Assembly: GCA_958510825.1 (NCBI GenBank)
Contig: OY294044.1
Span: forward strand, 80,584,895-80,648,894
From: Brachypterus glaber
Lineage: Eukaryota; Arthropoda; Insecta; Coleoptera; Kateretidae
DNA: 64,000 bases
Direction of reading: 5' to 3'
Part shown: positions 10,239-19,460 of the stretch, one piece after another
Position numbering within the stretch: the first letter of the stretch is position 1
How the letters are laid out: every line of letters starts with the position of its first letter
The notes under the pieces: generated by a model
What the model was told of the DNA's origin: nothing
Database searches by the model: none
What the model saw: the letters and a program-made list of their open reading frames with translations, nothing else
Position numbers and translations under genes: made by a program

Positions 10239-11411
10239 ATGTCATTTAGTGATTGCAGATTCAATTTTCAAAATACTTTAATCGATTCTGAGTCCAGTTC
10301 CGAGTCCGAAACAAACTCTGAACTAGAACTTACCATAATAGAAACAAATAACCCCATTCCCGAAATAAATAATTTAAATTTAAACATGGCTAACGTTCTG
10401 AAAGCCGACTACTTGAACATGATCCCTGAATTTAGGGGCGAGTCAGAACTCCTTCCTAGATTCATCGATATATGTGAAAAATTAGTCAATAAATTTTATA
10501 ACCTTAATGACCCGACGGACTTTCAGAATGAGTACCTAATGTCTAGCATTTTGGCTAAAATAAAGGGCGATGCCGCAACTAAAATATCCTCTTGCATTCT
10601 GAATAACTGGAATGACTTAAAATTAGCACTCCAGAATACATATAGCGATAAACGCGACGTTTTCAGCTTGCAATTGGAAATGACAGAGTTAAAGCAAGGG
10701 CTCAAACAGTCAGTTTTCGATTTTTACAATAGTATACTTATGCTACTTAACCTTCAGATAGCATATTTAACGGTGCATCATGGTAATGCACAAGAGGTCG
10801 GAACTTTAACCGCATACTTAAGAAAATACGCCTTAAGGGTTTTATTGAGGGGCCTCCGAGACCCAATAGGATCCTTAATGCGAACCAAAAATCCAGAAGA
10901 TCTGAACTCTGCGTTAAATATGCTAACGAACGATTTTCAATTAGAAATAAATGACCAAATAATTAGAAATTCTTATAGCCAAAATCCTAGACAAAAGCCA
11001 AACTTTAATAATAATCGTAACTTTACACAAGGAAGGCAGCAATTGCCAAATATTAGGCAATTGCAACTAACAAATTACCCACAAAATTTCCAGCCAAGGC
11101 CAAATGGTTTTAATAATAATAACACAAATACAAACTTTCAAAATCAGCCAGGGCCTAGCTCCAGAAATGATGTGTTTAGGCCAAACCCTAATGTAAGGTT
11201 ACCGAGACCAACTCCAATGAGTGTTTCTACGCGAAACACTAATATGTCCCATGCTAGGCAAAATTTTAATAATAGAAATAATTCAAATAATCAAATTAGA
11301 ACGCCTAATTTTCAAATAGAAGAGGTTTTCAACTTGCATAATGCGCCGAAAGAGTTTCCGGAGGAAAATTTAAATAAAAATCAAGATGACTCATCTTTTT
11401 TAGAGAATTGA
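10239..11411 (+). CDS. gag: Gag polyprotein of the LTR element
   Basis: 390 codons from ATG. The N-terminal half is a helical capsid-like region (for example AEYLNMIPEF-type text at about residues 55-65, and residues 140-200 with LKQGLKQSVFDFYNSI). The C-terminal third is low-complexity, rich in Asn, Gln, Pro and Arg (FNNNRNFTQGRQQ and similar), with no CCHC zinc knuckle. That is the usual state of errantivirus Gag, where basic and polar tails bind RNA. The stop at 11409-11411 overlaps the start of the pol frame (-1 relative to gag). It would form the particle core. The ORF is intact. Identity rests mainly on its position between primer site and pol. Confidence 0.88.
   Translation: MSFSDCRFNFQNTLIDSESSSESETNSELELTIIETNNPIPEINNLNLNMANVLKADYLNMIPEFRGESELLPRFIDICEKLVNKFYNLNDPTDFQNEYLMSSILAKIKGDAATKISSCILNNWNDLKLALQNTYSDKRDVFSLQLEMTELKQGLKQSVFDFYNSILMLLNLQIAYLTVHHGNAQEVGTLTAYLRKYALRVLLRGLRDPIGSLMRTKNPEDLNSALNMLTNDFQLEINDQIIRNSYSQNPRQKPNFNNNRNFTQGRQQLPNIRQLQLTNYPQNFQPRPNGFNNNNTNTNFQNQPGPSSRNDVFRPNPNVRLPRPTPMSVSTRNTNMSHARQNFNNRNNSNNQIRTPNFQIEEVFNLHNAPKEFPEENLNKNQDDSSFLEN
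11396..11402 (+). promoter_or_regulatory. -1 ribosomal frameshift heptamer T TTT TTA
   Basis: In the gag frame the codons are TTT TTA preceded by T, an exact X XXY YYZ slippery site, two codons before the gag stop. The pol frame is -1 relative to gag and open across this point (it starts upstream of 11408 with no ATG near its beginning), so Gag-Pol would be made by -1 slippage. Confidence 0.75.
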
Positions 11412-14400
11412 GCCTCGGAAAAATAGATATCATGAGTTTAACAAACGAAAAAAGTCAATTGTGCTATATAATTTACCCAGATTTAAATTTAAAAGTTTTA
11501 TTAGATAGTGGTAGCACAAAGTCGTTTGTTAAACATGACATCGCAAATAAATTTTTTTCTAGGAATATTTTACATGACCCATTTTTAATATCTAGTGCAC
11601 ACGGTACTTCCTTGGAAAAGTATAGTACAAAGATCCCGTGTGGCAAATTGTTTAAAAATAACATTAATCTTAAATTTCATATGTTCAACTTTCATAAACA
11701 ATTTGACTGTCTACTAGGCTTAGATAACCTAAAGAAATTAAACGCGATTGTCGACCTGCATAATGATGTATTAATTACACCATCCCGCAGAATCAAAATT
11801 CACTACCTTGAGTTATCTAGTGGGGCCGACAGCATAGTCGTCCCTGCCAAGACAGAACAAATTATTAAAATAAATATTAAAAATGTTAAAAATGGTGACG
11901 TAATAATTCCTCACATGAAAGCTGGTGATCTAGAAATAATAGAAAGCGTAGCCAGTGTAAAAGATTTTTCTACTTATTGTAGTATTGTTAACCCTACAGA
12001 TAGGGACATTTCTGCTAAAATAAACCCAATAACTGTGCAAATGTTCGACGAATACGAACACCACACAGCTTCTAATTTTAATAATATTAATACATATTGC
12101 GATAACTCGCCAATTGATCTGTCTAAAATTAAAATAAATCATATGAATGCAGAGGAAAAACAAGCAATTTTAAATCTTTTAAATGAGTACTCTGATATTT
12201 TTCATTCAGAAGGAAAACCCTTAACTTTTACGCATAAAATTAAACATAAAATAGTTACTAAAGACGAAATACCAGTGTACACAAAGTCCTATCGTTTTCC
12301 AAATGTCCATAAGCAAGAGGTAGATAAACAAATTAAAAAAATGTTACAACAAAAAATCATAAGACCCTCTTATAGCCCGTGGAGTTCGCCAATTTGGGTG
12401 GTCCCCAAGAAAAGTGCCCCTTTTGCTGAACGCAAATGGCGCATAGTAGTTGACTTATTGGACAAGTTGGGACGTTGTTTATACTTTAGTACAATGGATT
12501 TAGCCAGTGGTTATCACCAGCTGGAAATGGCTAGGGAGGATATTCAAAAAACTGCTTTCAGCACAGAAAATGGTCACTATGAATTCCTGCGCATGCCCTT
12601 TGGCCTTAAAACGGCCCCAGCTACATTCCAGAGGGTCATGGACAACCTGTTAAGGGGTATATTAAATAAAAAATGCTGCGTATTTCTTGATGATATCATT
12701 TGTTTTAGTACAAGTTTACAAGAACATATAAACAATCTCAAAGAGATTTTTGATAGATTGCGATCTGCTAATCTTAAATTACAAGTCGATAAATGCGAAT
12801 TTTTGCAAAAAGAAGTAGCGTTTTTAGGTCATATAGTGACACCCCAGGGCGTAAAACCGAATCCTGAAAAAATTAAAGCTGTTCAAAACTATCCTATTCC
12901 TAAAACTACACGACAAATTAAGGCTTTTTTGGGACTATTGGGTTATTACCGCAAATTCATAAAAGATTTTGCGAAAATAACTAAACCTATGACTATCTGT
13001 CTGAAAAAGAATCATAAAATTAATATTAAGGACCCCGAGTATGTAAAATGTTTTAACCATTGTAAAAATTTGTTGATTAACCAACCCATACTGCAGTATC
13101 CAGATTTTAATCAACCCTTCATTCTAACTTGCGATTCTTCTAGTTTTGCTTTAGGTTCGGTGTTGTCACAAGGGAAAATAGGCTCTGATTTGCCAGTAGC
13201 TTACGCAAGTCGCACCCTTAACGAATCAGAATGTAATCTAAGTACTATCGAAAGGGAACTCCTAGCAATCGTTTGGGCTGTTAAATACTTTAGGCCCTAC
13301 CTTTATGGCCGAAAATTTACAATAGTATCTGACCATAAACCCTTGCAGTGGTTGTTCTCCCTTAAAGAACCTAATTCCAAATTATGTAGGTGGCGGTTGT
13401 ACTTAGAAGAATATGATTATGAAATTATTTATAAAAAAGGTGTCCTTAATAGTAACGCAGATGCCTTGTCACGCATCGTAATAAACCCAGAAACCAATAT
13501 TCCCAAAAATCCCGACCAACGACAAAACCCCACAAACGAACCCCCCCAAATAAAAAAAATCGGTAACGCCACTGACTTAACTTATGCCCAAGTTTTAAGT
13601 AATAATTACAATAAAAATACTATAAGTAATTCACCTCTACAAAATAACATAAAGTCACGTACGAGTTTCAAAGATAAGGAAGTATCAGATTACGATGACA
13701 ATATATGCGAATCTATTCCCACATACGAAATAAATTTAAATGAACTTTCAGACGCCGTTTATAAAAATGAAACTCTTCGTCAAATAATTTATAATAACCT
13801 TAATATAATTAATAATAATGTAAAAATAATCGACAATGATCTATTTAATTGTGACGAGAATATATCTCTTGCTCATTGCGGCTCCCAGTGTTTTAGCATG
13901 AAAAAAGGAATCGCCCGTAATTTCAGGGAAAAATTTAATTGCGTAAACACACTAAAAGCACAAAACAAACCTGTAGGTGAAGTTGCATATTTAAAACTTC
14001 CTACAAGAAATATTTATTATTTAATTACCAAAAAGATATTTAGGGACAAACCCACCTACACTACTATAATTTCCGCCTTGATAAGCCTCAAAAGATTATG
14101 TTTAGAGCTACAAGATTTTACTGTAGCTATGCCAAAAATTGGATCCGGCCTAGATAACCTAAAATGGGATATCATACTTAATTTAATTAAAATTATATTT
14201 CAAAACTCTAAAATTAAAATACTTATTTACAATATTGACCCACCCCAAAAAGTTGAAATTAACGTCACTAATCACGAAAATAATAAAAGTGCTATTTCCA
14301 GCTTTATAGAAGAATTCTGCGAAGAGTTGACAAATGACGAACCTGACATTACAGACAATATTAATGAACCCTTATTAGATTATATGCAAAAGTTTAACGA

Positions 14401-15979
14401 CAGCTTTTCCGCGAATAAAGACTCAGACAATATGTCTATAATTGTTGAAACAGGGGACCTTGACGACTTAGAGCGGGAAGAAAATATTAAGCAAGCGGAA
14501 CAACCTACAGAAACCGATCTTAATACAGTACACTCTAACGCGGAAAACCCAATTATTGGTGTCCCAATAGTAACTTGTCCAGTCAATTATGGCAAAAACC
14601 AAATTATTCTTTCACTAGTAGAATTTGCCCCTGCAACCCCCTCAATCGTTATCCTCTATAAATCAAAACAAAGAATGCTTGTTCAATTGTCAAAAAATAA
14701 TTTTGAACAAGATGTAATAAAAATTATGAAAGAATATATCGCCCCAAAAATTAAGTATTATGTATTTTTCGAGGATCCAATCTATGAACAATTTTGTGCT
14801 GTATTACAAACATATTTTAAAAATGGACAAATAAATTTAATTAGGTGTACAAAATACCTTACAGACGTAATAGGGGAGGTAGAAATAAAAGAAATTATAA
14901 AAAATTTTCACGAGGGAAAAACGAACCATCGGGGAATCGAAGAAACCGAAAAACGTATAAAAGAGTCGTACTATTTTCCGAATCAACGTCGTGTGATTCA
15001 AACGTACATAAATAACTGTGAAATTTGCCAACTTACGAAATACGAAAGAAACCCCCTAAAATTAAAATTTAACTTGACACCGACAGCGACTAGACCATTC
15101 CAAATTTTACACATGGACAGTATCACCCTAGAAAAATCTAAATTTCTTACAATAATTGACACTTTCTCAAAATATAGTCAAGCGTATAAACTAAGTGCTG
15201 CTTCAAGCATAGAAGTAGTAAATAATCTCATAAAATATTTTACGCACCATTCCATCCCCGAACAAATCGTATCGGATAATGGTGGTGAGTTTAATAGCGG
15301 TGTGTTAAAAGAGTTACTAGAACTCCATAAAATCAAAATCCACTTCATAAGCTCGCAACACCCCGATTCAAATTCTCCAGTAGAAAGATTTCACTCCACC
15401 CTAATCGAGCACATAAGGTTACTTAATAACCAAGATATTTTTAAGAGCGAGCCAATTGAGATAAAAATAAATTATGCAATATTGGCCTATAATAATACAA
15501 TACATAGCACTACAAAATTAAAACCTTCAGAAATAATCACAGGACACTTAGGCACAGATTCACCCTTTAACTTAGAATTGAACAAACAATTAATGAATAA
15601 CTATATATTTAACCATAAAGAAAAAACCAAAATTTTATATCAAAAAATAAACAAAGACGCACAAAAGACGAAAGAAAAAATTATTAACAAATTAAATGAA
15701 AAACGTGAAGAAATTCCCAAAAGTATACCCGAAAAAGTATTCGTTAAAAATAAACAAAAACAGTCAAAAACCAAAAATAAATTCAAAAAAGAAAAAATCA
15801 AAAATATAAACTGGAAATTAAAAACCGCAAAAATTGACCCAACCCATTTTAATACCATAGATAAAATCCACCTTTCGAATATAAAACGCCCTAGAAAAAA
15901 CAGTAACTCAAAAACTCAACAAGATTTATCTATTCCAGGTTGCTCACATGCGGACGAGCAGCGGACATCCGCAACATAA
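11408..15979 (+). CDS. pol: Pol polyprotein: protease, RT, RNase H, macrodomain, integrase
   Basis: 1523 codons in the -1 frame to gag. Order: aspartic protease with DSG at residues 33-35; reverse transcriptase with the catalytic FLDD at about 426-429 and FGLKTAPATFQRVMD before it; RNase H with TCDSSS near D576 and SDHKPLQWL; an unusual insert at about 803-942 that reads as a macrodomain; a His/Cys zinc region; and integrase with D1237, D1290 and E1326 (exactly DD35E spacing). After VVD at residue 349 the RT jumps straight to LLDKLGRC, so about 20 residues normally present in the fingers of Ty3/gypsy RTs are missing in frame. The C-terminus overlaps the env acceptor region by 40 bases. The protein would run proteolysis, cDNA synthesis and integration, but the deletion probably impairs the RT. 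Confidence 0.93.
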   Translation: MSLGKIDIMSLTNEKSQLCYIIYPDLNLKVLLDSGSTKSFVKHDIANKFFSRNILHDPFLISSAHGTSLEKYSTKIPCGKLFKNNINLKFHMFNFHKQFDCLLGLDNLKKLNAIVDLHNDVLITPSRRIKIHYLELSSGADSIVVPAKTEQIIKINIKNVKNGDVIIPHMKAGDLEIIESVASVKDFSTYCSIVNPTDRDISAKINPITVQMFDEYEHHTASNFNNINTYCDNSPIDLSKIKINHMNAEEKQAILNLLNEYSDIFHSEGKPLTFTHKIKHKIVTKDEIPVYTKSYRFPNVHKQEVDKQIKKMLQQKIIRPSYSPWSSPIWVVPKKSAPFAERKWRIVVDLLDKLGRCLYFSTMDLASGYHQLEMAREDIQKTAFSTENGHYEFLRMPFGLKTAPATFQRVMDNLLRGILNKKCCVFLDDIICFSTSLQEHINNLKEIFDRLRSANLKLQVDKCEFLQKEVAFLGHIVTPQGVKPNPEKIKAVQNYPIPKTTRQIKAFLGLLGYYRKFIKDFAKITKPMTICLKKNHKINIKDPEYVKCFNHCKNLLINQPILQYPDFNQPFILTCDSSSFALGSVLSQGKIGSDLPVAYASRTLNESECNLSTIERELLAIVWAVKYFRPYLYGRKFTIVSDHKPLQWLFSLKEPNSKLCRWRLYLEEYDYEIIYKKGVLNSNADALSRIVINPETNIPKNPDQRQNPTNEPPQIKKIGNATDLTYAQVLSNNYNKNTISNSPLQNNIKSRTSFKDKEVSDYDDNICESIPTYEINLNELSDAVYKNETLRQIIYNNLNIINNNVKIIDNDLFNCDENISLAHCGSQCFSMKKGIARNFREKFNCVNTLKAQNKPVGEVAYLKLPTRNIYYLITKKIFRDKPTYTTIISALISLKRLCLELQDFTVAMPKIGSGLDNLKWDIILNLIKIIFQNSKIKILIYNIDPPQKVEINVTNHENNKSAISSFIEEFCEELTNDEPDITDNINEPLLDYMQKFNDSFSANKDSDNMSIIVETGDLDDLEREENIKQAEQPTETDLNTVHSNAENPIIGVPIVTCPVNYGKNQIILSLVEFAPATPSIVILYKSKQRMLVQLSKNNFEQDVIKIMKEYIAPKIKYYVFFEDPIYEQFCAVLQTYFKNGQINLIRCTKYLTDVIGEVEIKEIIKNFHEGKTNHRGIEETEKRIKESYYFPNQRRVIQTYINNCEICQLTKYERNPLKLKFNLTPTATRPFQILHMDSITLEKSKFLTIIDTFSKYSQAYKLSAASSIEVVNNLIKYFTHHSIPEQIVSDNGGEFNSGVLKELLELHKIKIHFISSQHPDSNSPVERFHSTLIEHIRLLNNQDIFKSEPIEIKINYAILAYNNTIHSTTKLKPSEIITGHLGTDSPFNLELNKQLMNNYIFNHKEKTKILYQKINKDAQKTKEKIINKLNEKREEIPKSIPEKVFVKNKQKQSKTKNKFKKEKIKNINWKLKTAKIDPTHFNTIDKIHLSNIKRPRKNSNSKTQQDLSIPGCSHADEQRTSAT
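13814..14233 (+). other. Macrodomain (OARD1/TARG1-like) embedded in Pol
   Basis: Pol residues about 803-942, between RNase H and the integrase zinc region. The text matches the ADP-ribose-binding macrodomain fold of the OARD1/TARG1 (Poa1p-like) branch: DLFNCDENISLAHC, then GIARNFREKF, GEVAYLKL, YYLITKK, KPTY and GSGLDNLKW. Human TARG1 uses Lys84 and Asp125 to remove ADP-ribose from acidic side chains. The aligned K875 and D916 here are also 41 residues apart, so both catalytic positions appear kept. I infer an ADP-ribosyl hydrolase or reader carried by the element, possibly acting against host PARP responses. Boundaries are approximate and the activity is untested. Confidence 0.85.
15937..15938 (+). 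promoter_or_regulatory. Putative env splice acceptor
   Basis: An AG preceded by the pyrimidine-rich TTTATCTATTCC, two bases before the first env-frame codon at 15940. Joined to the donor at 10229 it keeps the leader ATG in frame with env. Confidence 0.55.
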
Positions 15980-17607
15980 CAACAAACCTTGGTATCCTTC
16001 CTATAAATTTGGGCCCTGCAAAATTGCAGCGCACGGACCATACTTTTGTCCACTACTACGAATTACAACCACTTTTCGACCAATTCGAAAAACTTAACTT
16101 AGAATATAATAGGCTAGATTTACTTAAGATTAACAAAACTTTTTATAGTAGAGAATTAGATAATTATAAGAAAATTATTAACTATACACAGGGAAAAATT
16201 TATGAAAAAATTAATCATATTAATTTAGGGTATAATGAAAGTTTCACAAGAAACAAACGGGGACTTATTAATGGTTTTGGAACCATAATTAAGGGCATTA
16301 CAGGTAATTTAGATGCAAATGACGGTGAAAAAATATACAAAATTTTAACCGACATTCGCAAGAAAAACGATAACTTTCAGTCGCAATTAAATCAACAATA
16401 CTCTATTAATCAAAAACTAATACAAAATTTTAATGATACTCTACAAGAAATACAGCATAATGAAAATATTTTAAAAAATAAAATTTTACAATTAAATAAC
16501 TTCATGAACGAAAAAGTTCAGAGCCAAATTTTTATGTTGTTTGCACAAGACCTCCATAACCAAATTTTAATTATATATAATACAATTTTAAATATTCTAA
16601 CGGATATCGAAAACTCGATAACATTTTGTAAGTTGAAAACAATGCACCCTAGCATAATAAAAACAGATGAATTATTCCTCGAAATTAGAAAAATCGCCGA
16701 ACACTATAAAAACCAACTCCCAGTGGAGTTAAAATACGAAAACATTTTAGAACTTGAAAACCTTATTCAAATTAACTGTCAAATTGAGCCTACAAGAATA
16801 ACATATTTTCTATCCCTCCCAATAAATTACGAAACAGATTTTGAATTATACCGCCTCACACCCATCCCTACCCTGTTCAAATCAGAGTTTGTGACGATAA
16901 TTCCAAAAACTAAATATTTATTAAAGTCAAAAGAAAATGGATTTGTACCATTGAATGACATTTGTAAAAAGGGCAAAAGGTTTCAATGCGCAAACTATTT
17001 GCAAGCAAGTCAGGATGTGACTTGTGAGAAGAATATTATCCTACAGGAAAACTCACACTCATGCTCGTATATAAAACTTGATATTACCGAAAACCATATG
17101 GAAGTCATCCCGGAAATTAACCAGTTTCTCGGAGTATTTCCCAACGAAGAAAAACTCCACATTAAATGCAACGAAGAAAGCGAAACTAAGTCACTTCAAG
17201 GAATTTACCTCATAAAAGAAGAAAACTGCGAAATTTTTTTCAAACAAAACAAGCTATTTTTCGAAGAAAAATCATCTGGAAAGCCTGCCCTCGTAAATAA
17301 TTTAAACCTTGCCATAGAGGACCGACAAATACAAAATTTAAAAATAAACCTAAAAACGCTGAAATTAAACGAAATTTCGGAAAATGCAGTTATACCAATG
17401 GAGAAAAATCAACAAGATATTTTCACCCCAAGCATCATGACCATTTCCCTCTACGTGGTAATCGTCATGGCGTTAACATATTTTGGACTGAAATTCATCA
17501 GAAGCCGAATCCAGGAGAGAAAGAGAGAAACCATTCCACAGGAAGAGGAACTCCAACCACTCCCCCCCGGACAGAACTTCAACCTCCCAGGGGATGCTTC
17601 ATTTTGA
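15940..17607 (+). CDS. env: Env, F-type fusion glycoprotein of the LTR element
   Basis: A 555-codon open frame overlapping the end of pol; its first codon is TTG, not ATG, consistent with expression from a spliced RNA. It has a furin-type site RNKR at about residues 104-107 followed at once by a glycine-rich GLINGFGTIIKGITG segment (putative fusion peptide). A long helical region with heptad-like text follows, then a Cys-rich domain (about 330-450) and a single hydrophobic segment near 500-520 (ISLYVVIVMALTYFG) before a basic tail. This is the plan of errantivirus Env proteins related to baculovirus F proteins (Baculo_F family). It would mount on membranes and mediate fusion. The ORF is intact apart from the missing start, which the leader uORF may supply. 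Confidence 0.88.
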   Translation: MLTCGRAADIRNITTNLGILPINLGPAKLQRTDHTFVHYYELQPLFDQFEKLNLEYNRLDLLKINKTFYSRELDNYKKIINYTQGKIYEKINHINLGYNESFTRNKRGLINGFGTIIKGITGNLDANDGEKIYKILTDIRKKNDNFQSQLNQQYSINQKLIQNFNDTLQEIQHNENILKNKILQLNNFMNEKVQSQIFMLFAQDLHNQILIIYNTILNILTDIENSITFCKLKTMHPSIIKTDELFLEIRKIAEHYKNQLPVELKYENILELENLIQINCQIEPTRITYFLSLPINYETDFELYRLTPIPTLFKSEFVTIIPKTKYLLKSKENGFVPLNDICKKGKRFQCANYLQASQDVTCEKNIILQENSHSCSYIKLDITENHMEVIPEINQFLGVFPNEEKLHIKCNEESETKSLQGIYLIKEENCEIFFKQNKLFFEEKSSGKPALVNNLNLAIEDRQIQNLKINLKTLKLNEISENAVIPMEKNQQDIFTPSIMTISLYVVIVMALTYFGLKFIRSRIQERKRETIPQEEELQPLPPGQNFNLPGDASF

Positions 17608-17616
17608 GGAGGGAGG
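17606..17616 (+). other. Polypurine tract
   Basis: GAGGAGGGAGG immediately before the 3' LTR, overlapping the env stop codon. It is the expected plus-strand primer site. Confidence 0.85.
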
Positions 17617-17846
17617 AGTTACATGACCGGAGTCATGCTACTCAGCAACTTATTGTTTATATAATAAAATGTATATTGTTTTGTCAGCATAGTTTACCTA
17701 TGTAGCTTTTTACTTTCTTTCAATCAATCTGTAATTATATTGTAAACTATTAACATTATTTAATAAATTTGTAATTCAATAAAATACTTCAAAAAACTTT
17801 AAAATAACTTTTTAAAAACTTCTTACGGCAAGGTTGCAACGTAATT
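17617..17846 (+). repeat. 3' LTR
   Basis: 230 bp, same ends as the 5' LTR and one visible difference. It is followed by TTTA (17847-17850), the second copy of the target duplication. Confidence 0.95.
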
Positions 17847-17850
17847 TTTA

Positions 17851-18445
17851 TTGATTTGGTAATTAGATTTTAATTTTTTCCGACCCCTAAAAAAACTAAT
17901 ATAACAACACTTAGTTTTAAGCCTAAGATTGTTTTTAGTACACCAATTGAATATTTTATTTAGGTCTCGTTGTAAATCGGCTCTATCCTCATCAGATTTG
18001 ATGATTTTAAAAAATTTTAAATCATCAGCGAATATGAGTCCCTCGCTAGAGCCAATCTGATTGATCATATCGTTAATAAATATGAGGAATAAAAGAGGAG
18101 CGCAATGTGACCCTTGTGACACACCTGAACAGACATCTATAAAAAAAAAGAAAACACACCCAACACATGAACACAATGTTTGCGACTAGACAAAAAGCTT
18201 TCAAACCATTTAAGCAGTTTAACGTCAAAACCAAATATTGCAAGTTTAACTAACAATAAACTAATTTTCAACCTTGTCAAATGCTTTAGAGGAGTCTGTG
18301 TAGACGGAATCTAACTGCCAGCCCTTATTCTTTCAATTTTATTAAATATATCTACAACAGTTATCGACCTTATGAAAATATTGGAAGAAGAACAACCAGC
18401 ATTGTCCACATTAACTGCATTATGCTGTTGGTAGACAGACGAGAA
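17851..18445 (-). mobile_element. RT-A fragment split by the LTR element (right part)
   Basis: Continues the RT-A text interrupted at 9825: TKNNLRLKTKCC, SDEDRADL, LIFADDLKFF and APLLFLIFIND, then the N-terminal piece with GTAGACGGAATC and TTGGAAGAAGAAC variants. These private variants recur 3743 bp downstream (21594-22188), so the two stretches are copies. Confidence 0.82.
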
Positions 18446-19460
18446 ACGTCATCGCTGGATGTGATGACGTCATCGCCGGATGTGATGACGTCATCGCCGG
18501 ATGTGATGTCGTCATCGCCAGATCTGATGACGTCATCCCCAGATCTGATGACGTCATCGCCAGATCTGATGACGTCATCACCTGATGTGATGATGTCATC
18601 GCCAGATGTGATGACGTCATCACCAGATCTGATGACGTCATCGCCAGATCTGATGACGTCATTGCCAGATCTGATGACGTCATCGCCGGATGTGATGACG
18701 TCATCGCCAGATCTGATGACGTCATCGCCAGATTTGATGACGTCATCGCCGGATGTGATGACGTCATCGCCGGATGTGATGACGTCATCGCCAGATGTGA
18801 TGACGTCATCGCCGGATGTAATGATGTCATCGCCAGATATGATGTCGTCATCGCCAGATGTGATAACGTCATCGCCAGATATGATGACGTCATCGCCAGA
18901 TCTGATGACGTCTTCGCCAGATCTGATGACGTCATCACCAGATGTGATGACGTCATCGCCAGATCTGATGACGTCATCGCCAGATCTGATGACGTCATTG
19001 CCAGATCTGATGACGTCATCGCCAGATCTGATGACGTCACCACCTGATGTGATGACGTCATCGCGAGATCTGATGACGTCATCGCCAGATGTGATGACGT
19101 CACCGCCGGATGTGATGACGTCATCGCCGGATGTGATGACGTCATCGCCAGATCTGATGACGTCATCACCAAATGTGATGACGTCATCGCCAGATATGAT
19201 GACGTCATCGCCGGATGTGATGACGTCATCGCCGGATGTGATGACGTCATCGCCGAATGTGATGACGTCATCGCCAGATCTGATGACGTCATCGCCAGAT
19301 CTGATGACGTCATCGCCAGATCCGATGACGTCATCGCCGGATGTGATGACGTCATCACCAGATCTGATAACGTCATCTCCAGATATGATGACGTCATCGC
19401 TGGATGTGAAGACGTCATAGCCAGATCTGATGACGTCATCGCCGGATGTGATGACGTCAT
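18446..19460. repeat. 21-bp CRE minisatellite, block 7
   Basis: About 48 units, mixed types. Both strands are open over most of the block (for example a 380-codon minus frame repeating DDVITSG). Its first units match block 10 at 22189 one for one before the two diverge. The right edge is GACGTCATTGGCTATAATATT. Confidence 0.97.

Larger units (their letters stand above)
9826..17846 (+). mobile_element. Errantivirus-type LTR retrotransposon with gag, pol, env and a Pol macrodomain
   Basis: An 8.0-kb element with 230-bp direct LTRs, a tRNA-Ser-type primer site, gag, pol and env in the Ty3/gypsy order, a polypurine tract and a 4-bp TTTA target duplication. The LTRs begin AGTTAC and end GTAATT, as in insect errantiviruses (gypsy, 17.6 and 297 group). 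I see a single A/G difference between the LTRs (near position 9 of each). The insertion is nested in an RT-A fragment whose empty allele survives in the duplicated block at about 21590. All three main ORFs are open, but Pol has a short in-frame loss inside the RT, so this copy is probably not self-sufficient. Confidence 0.95.
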
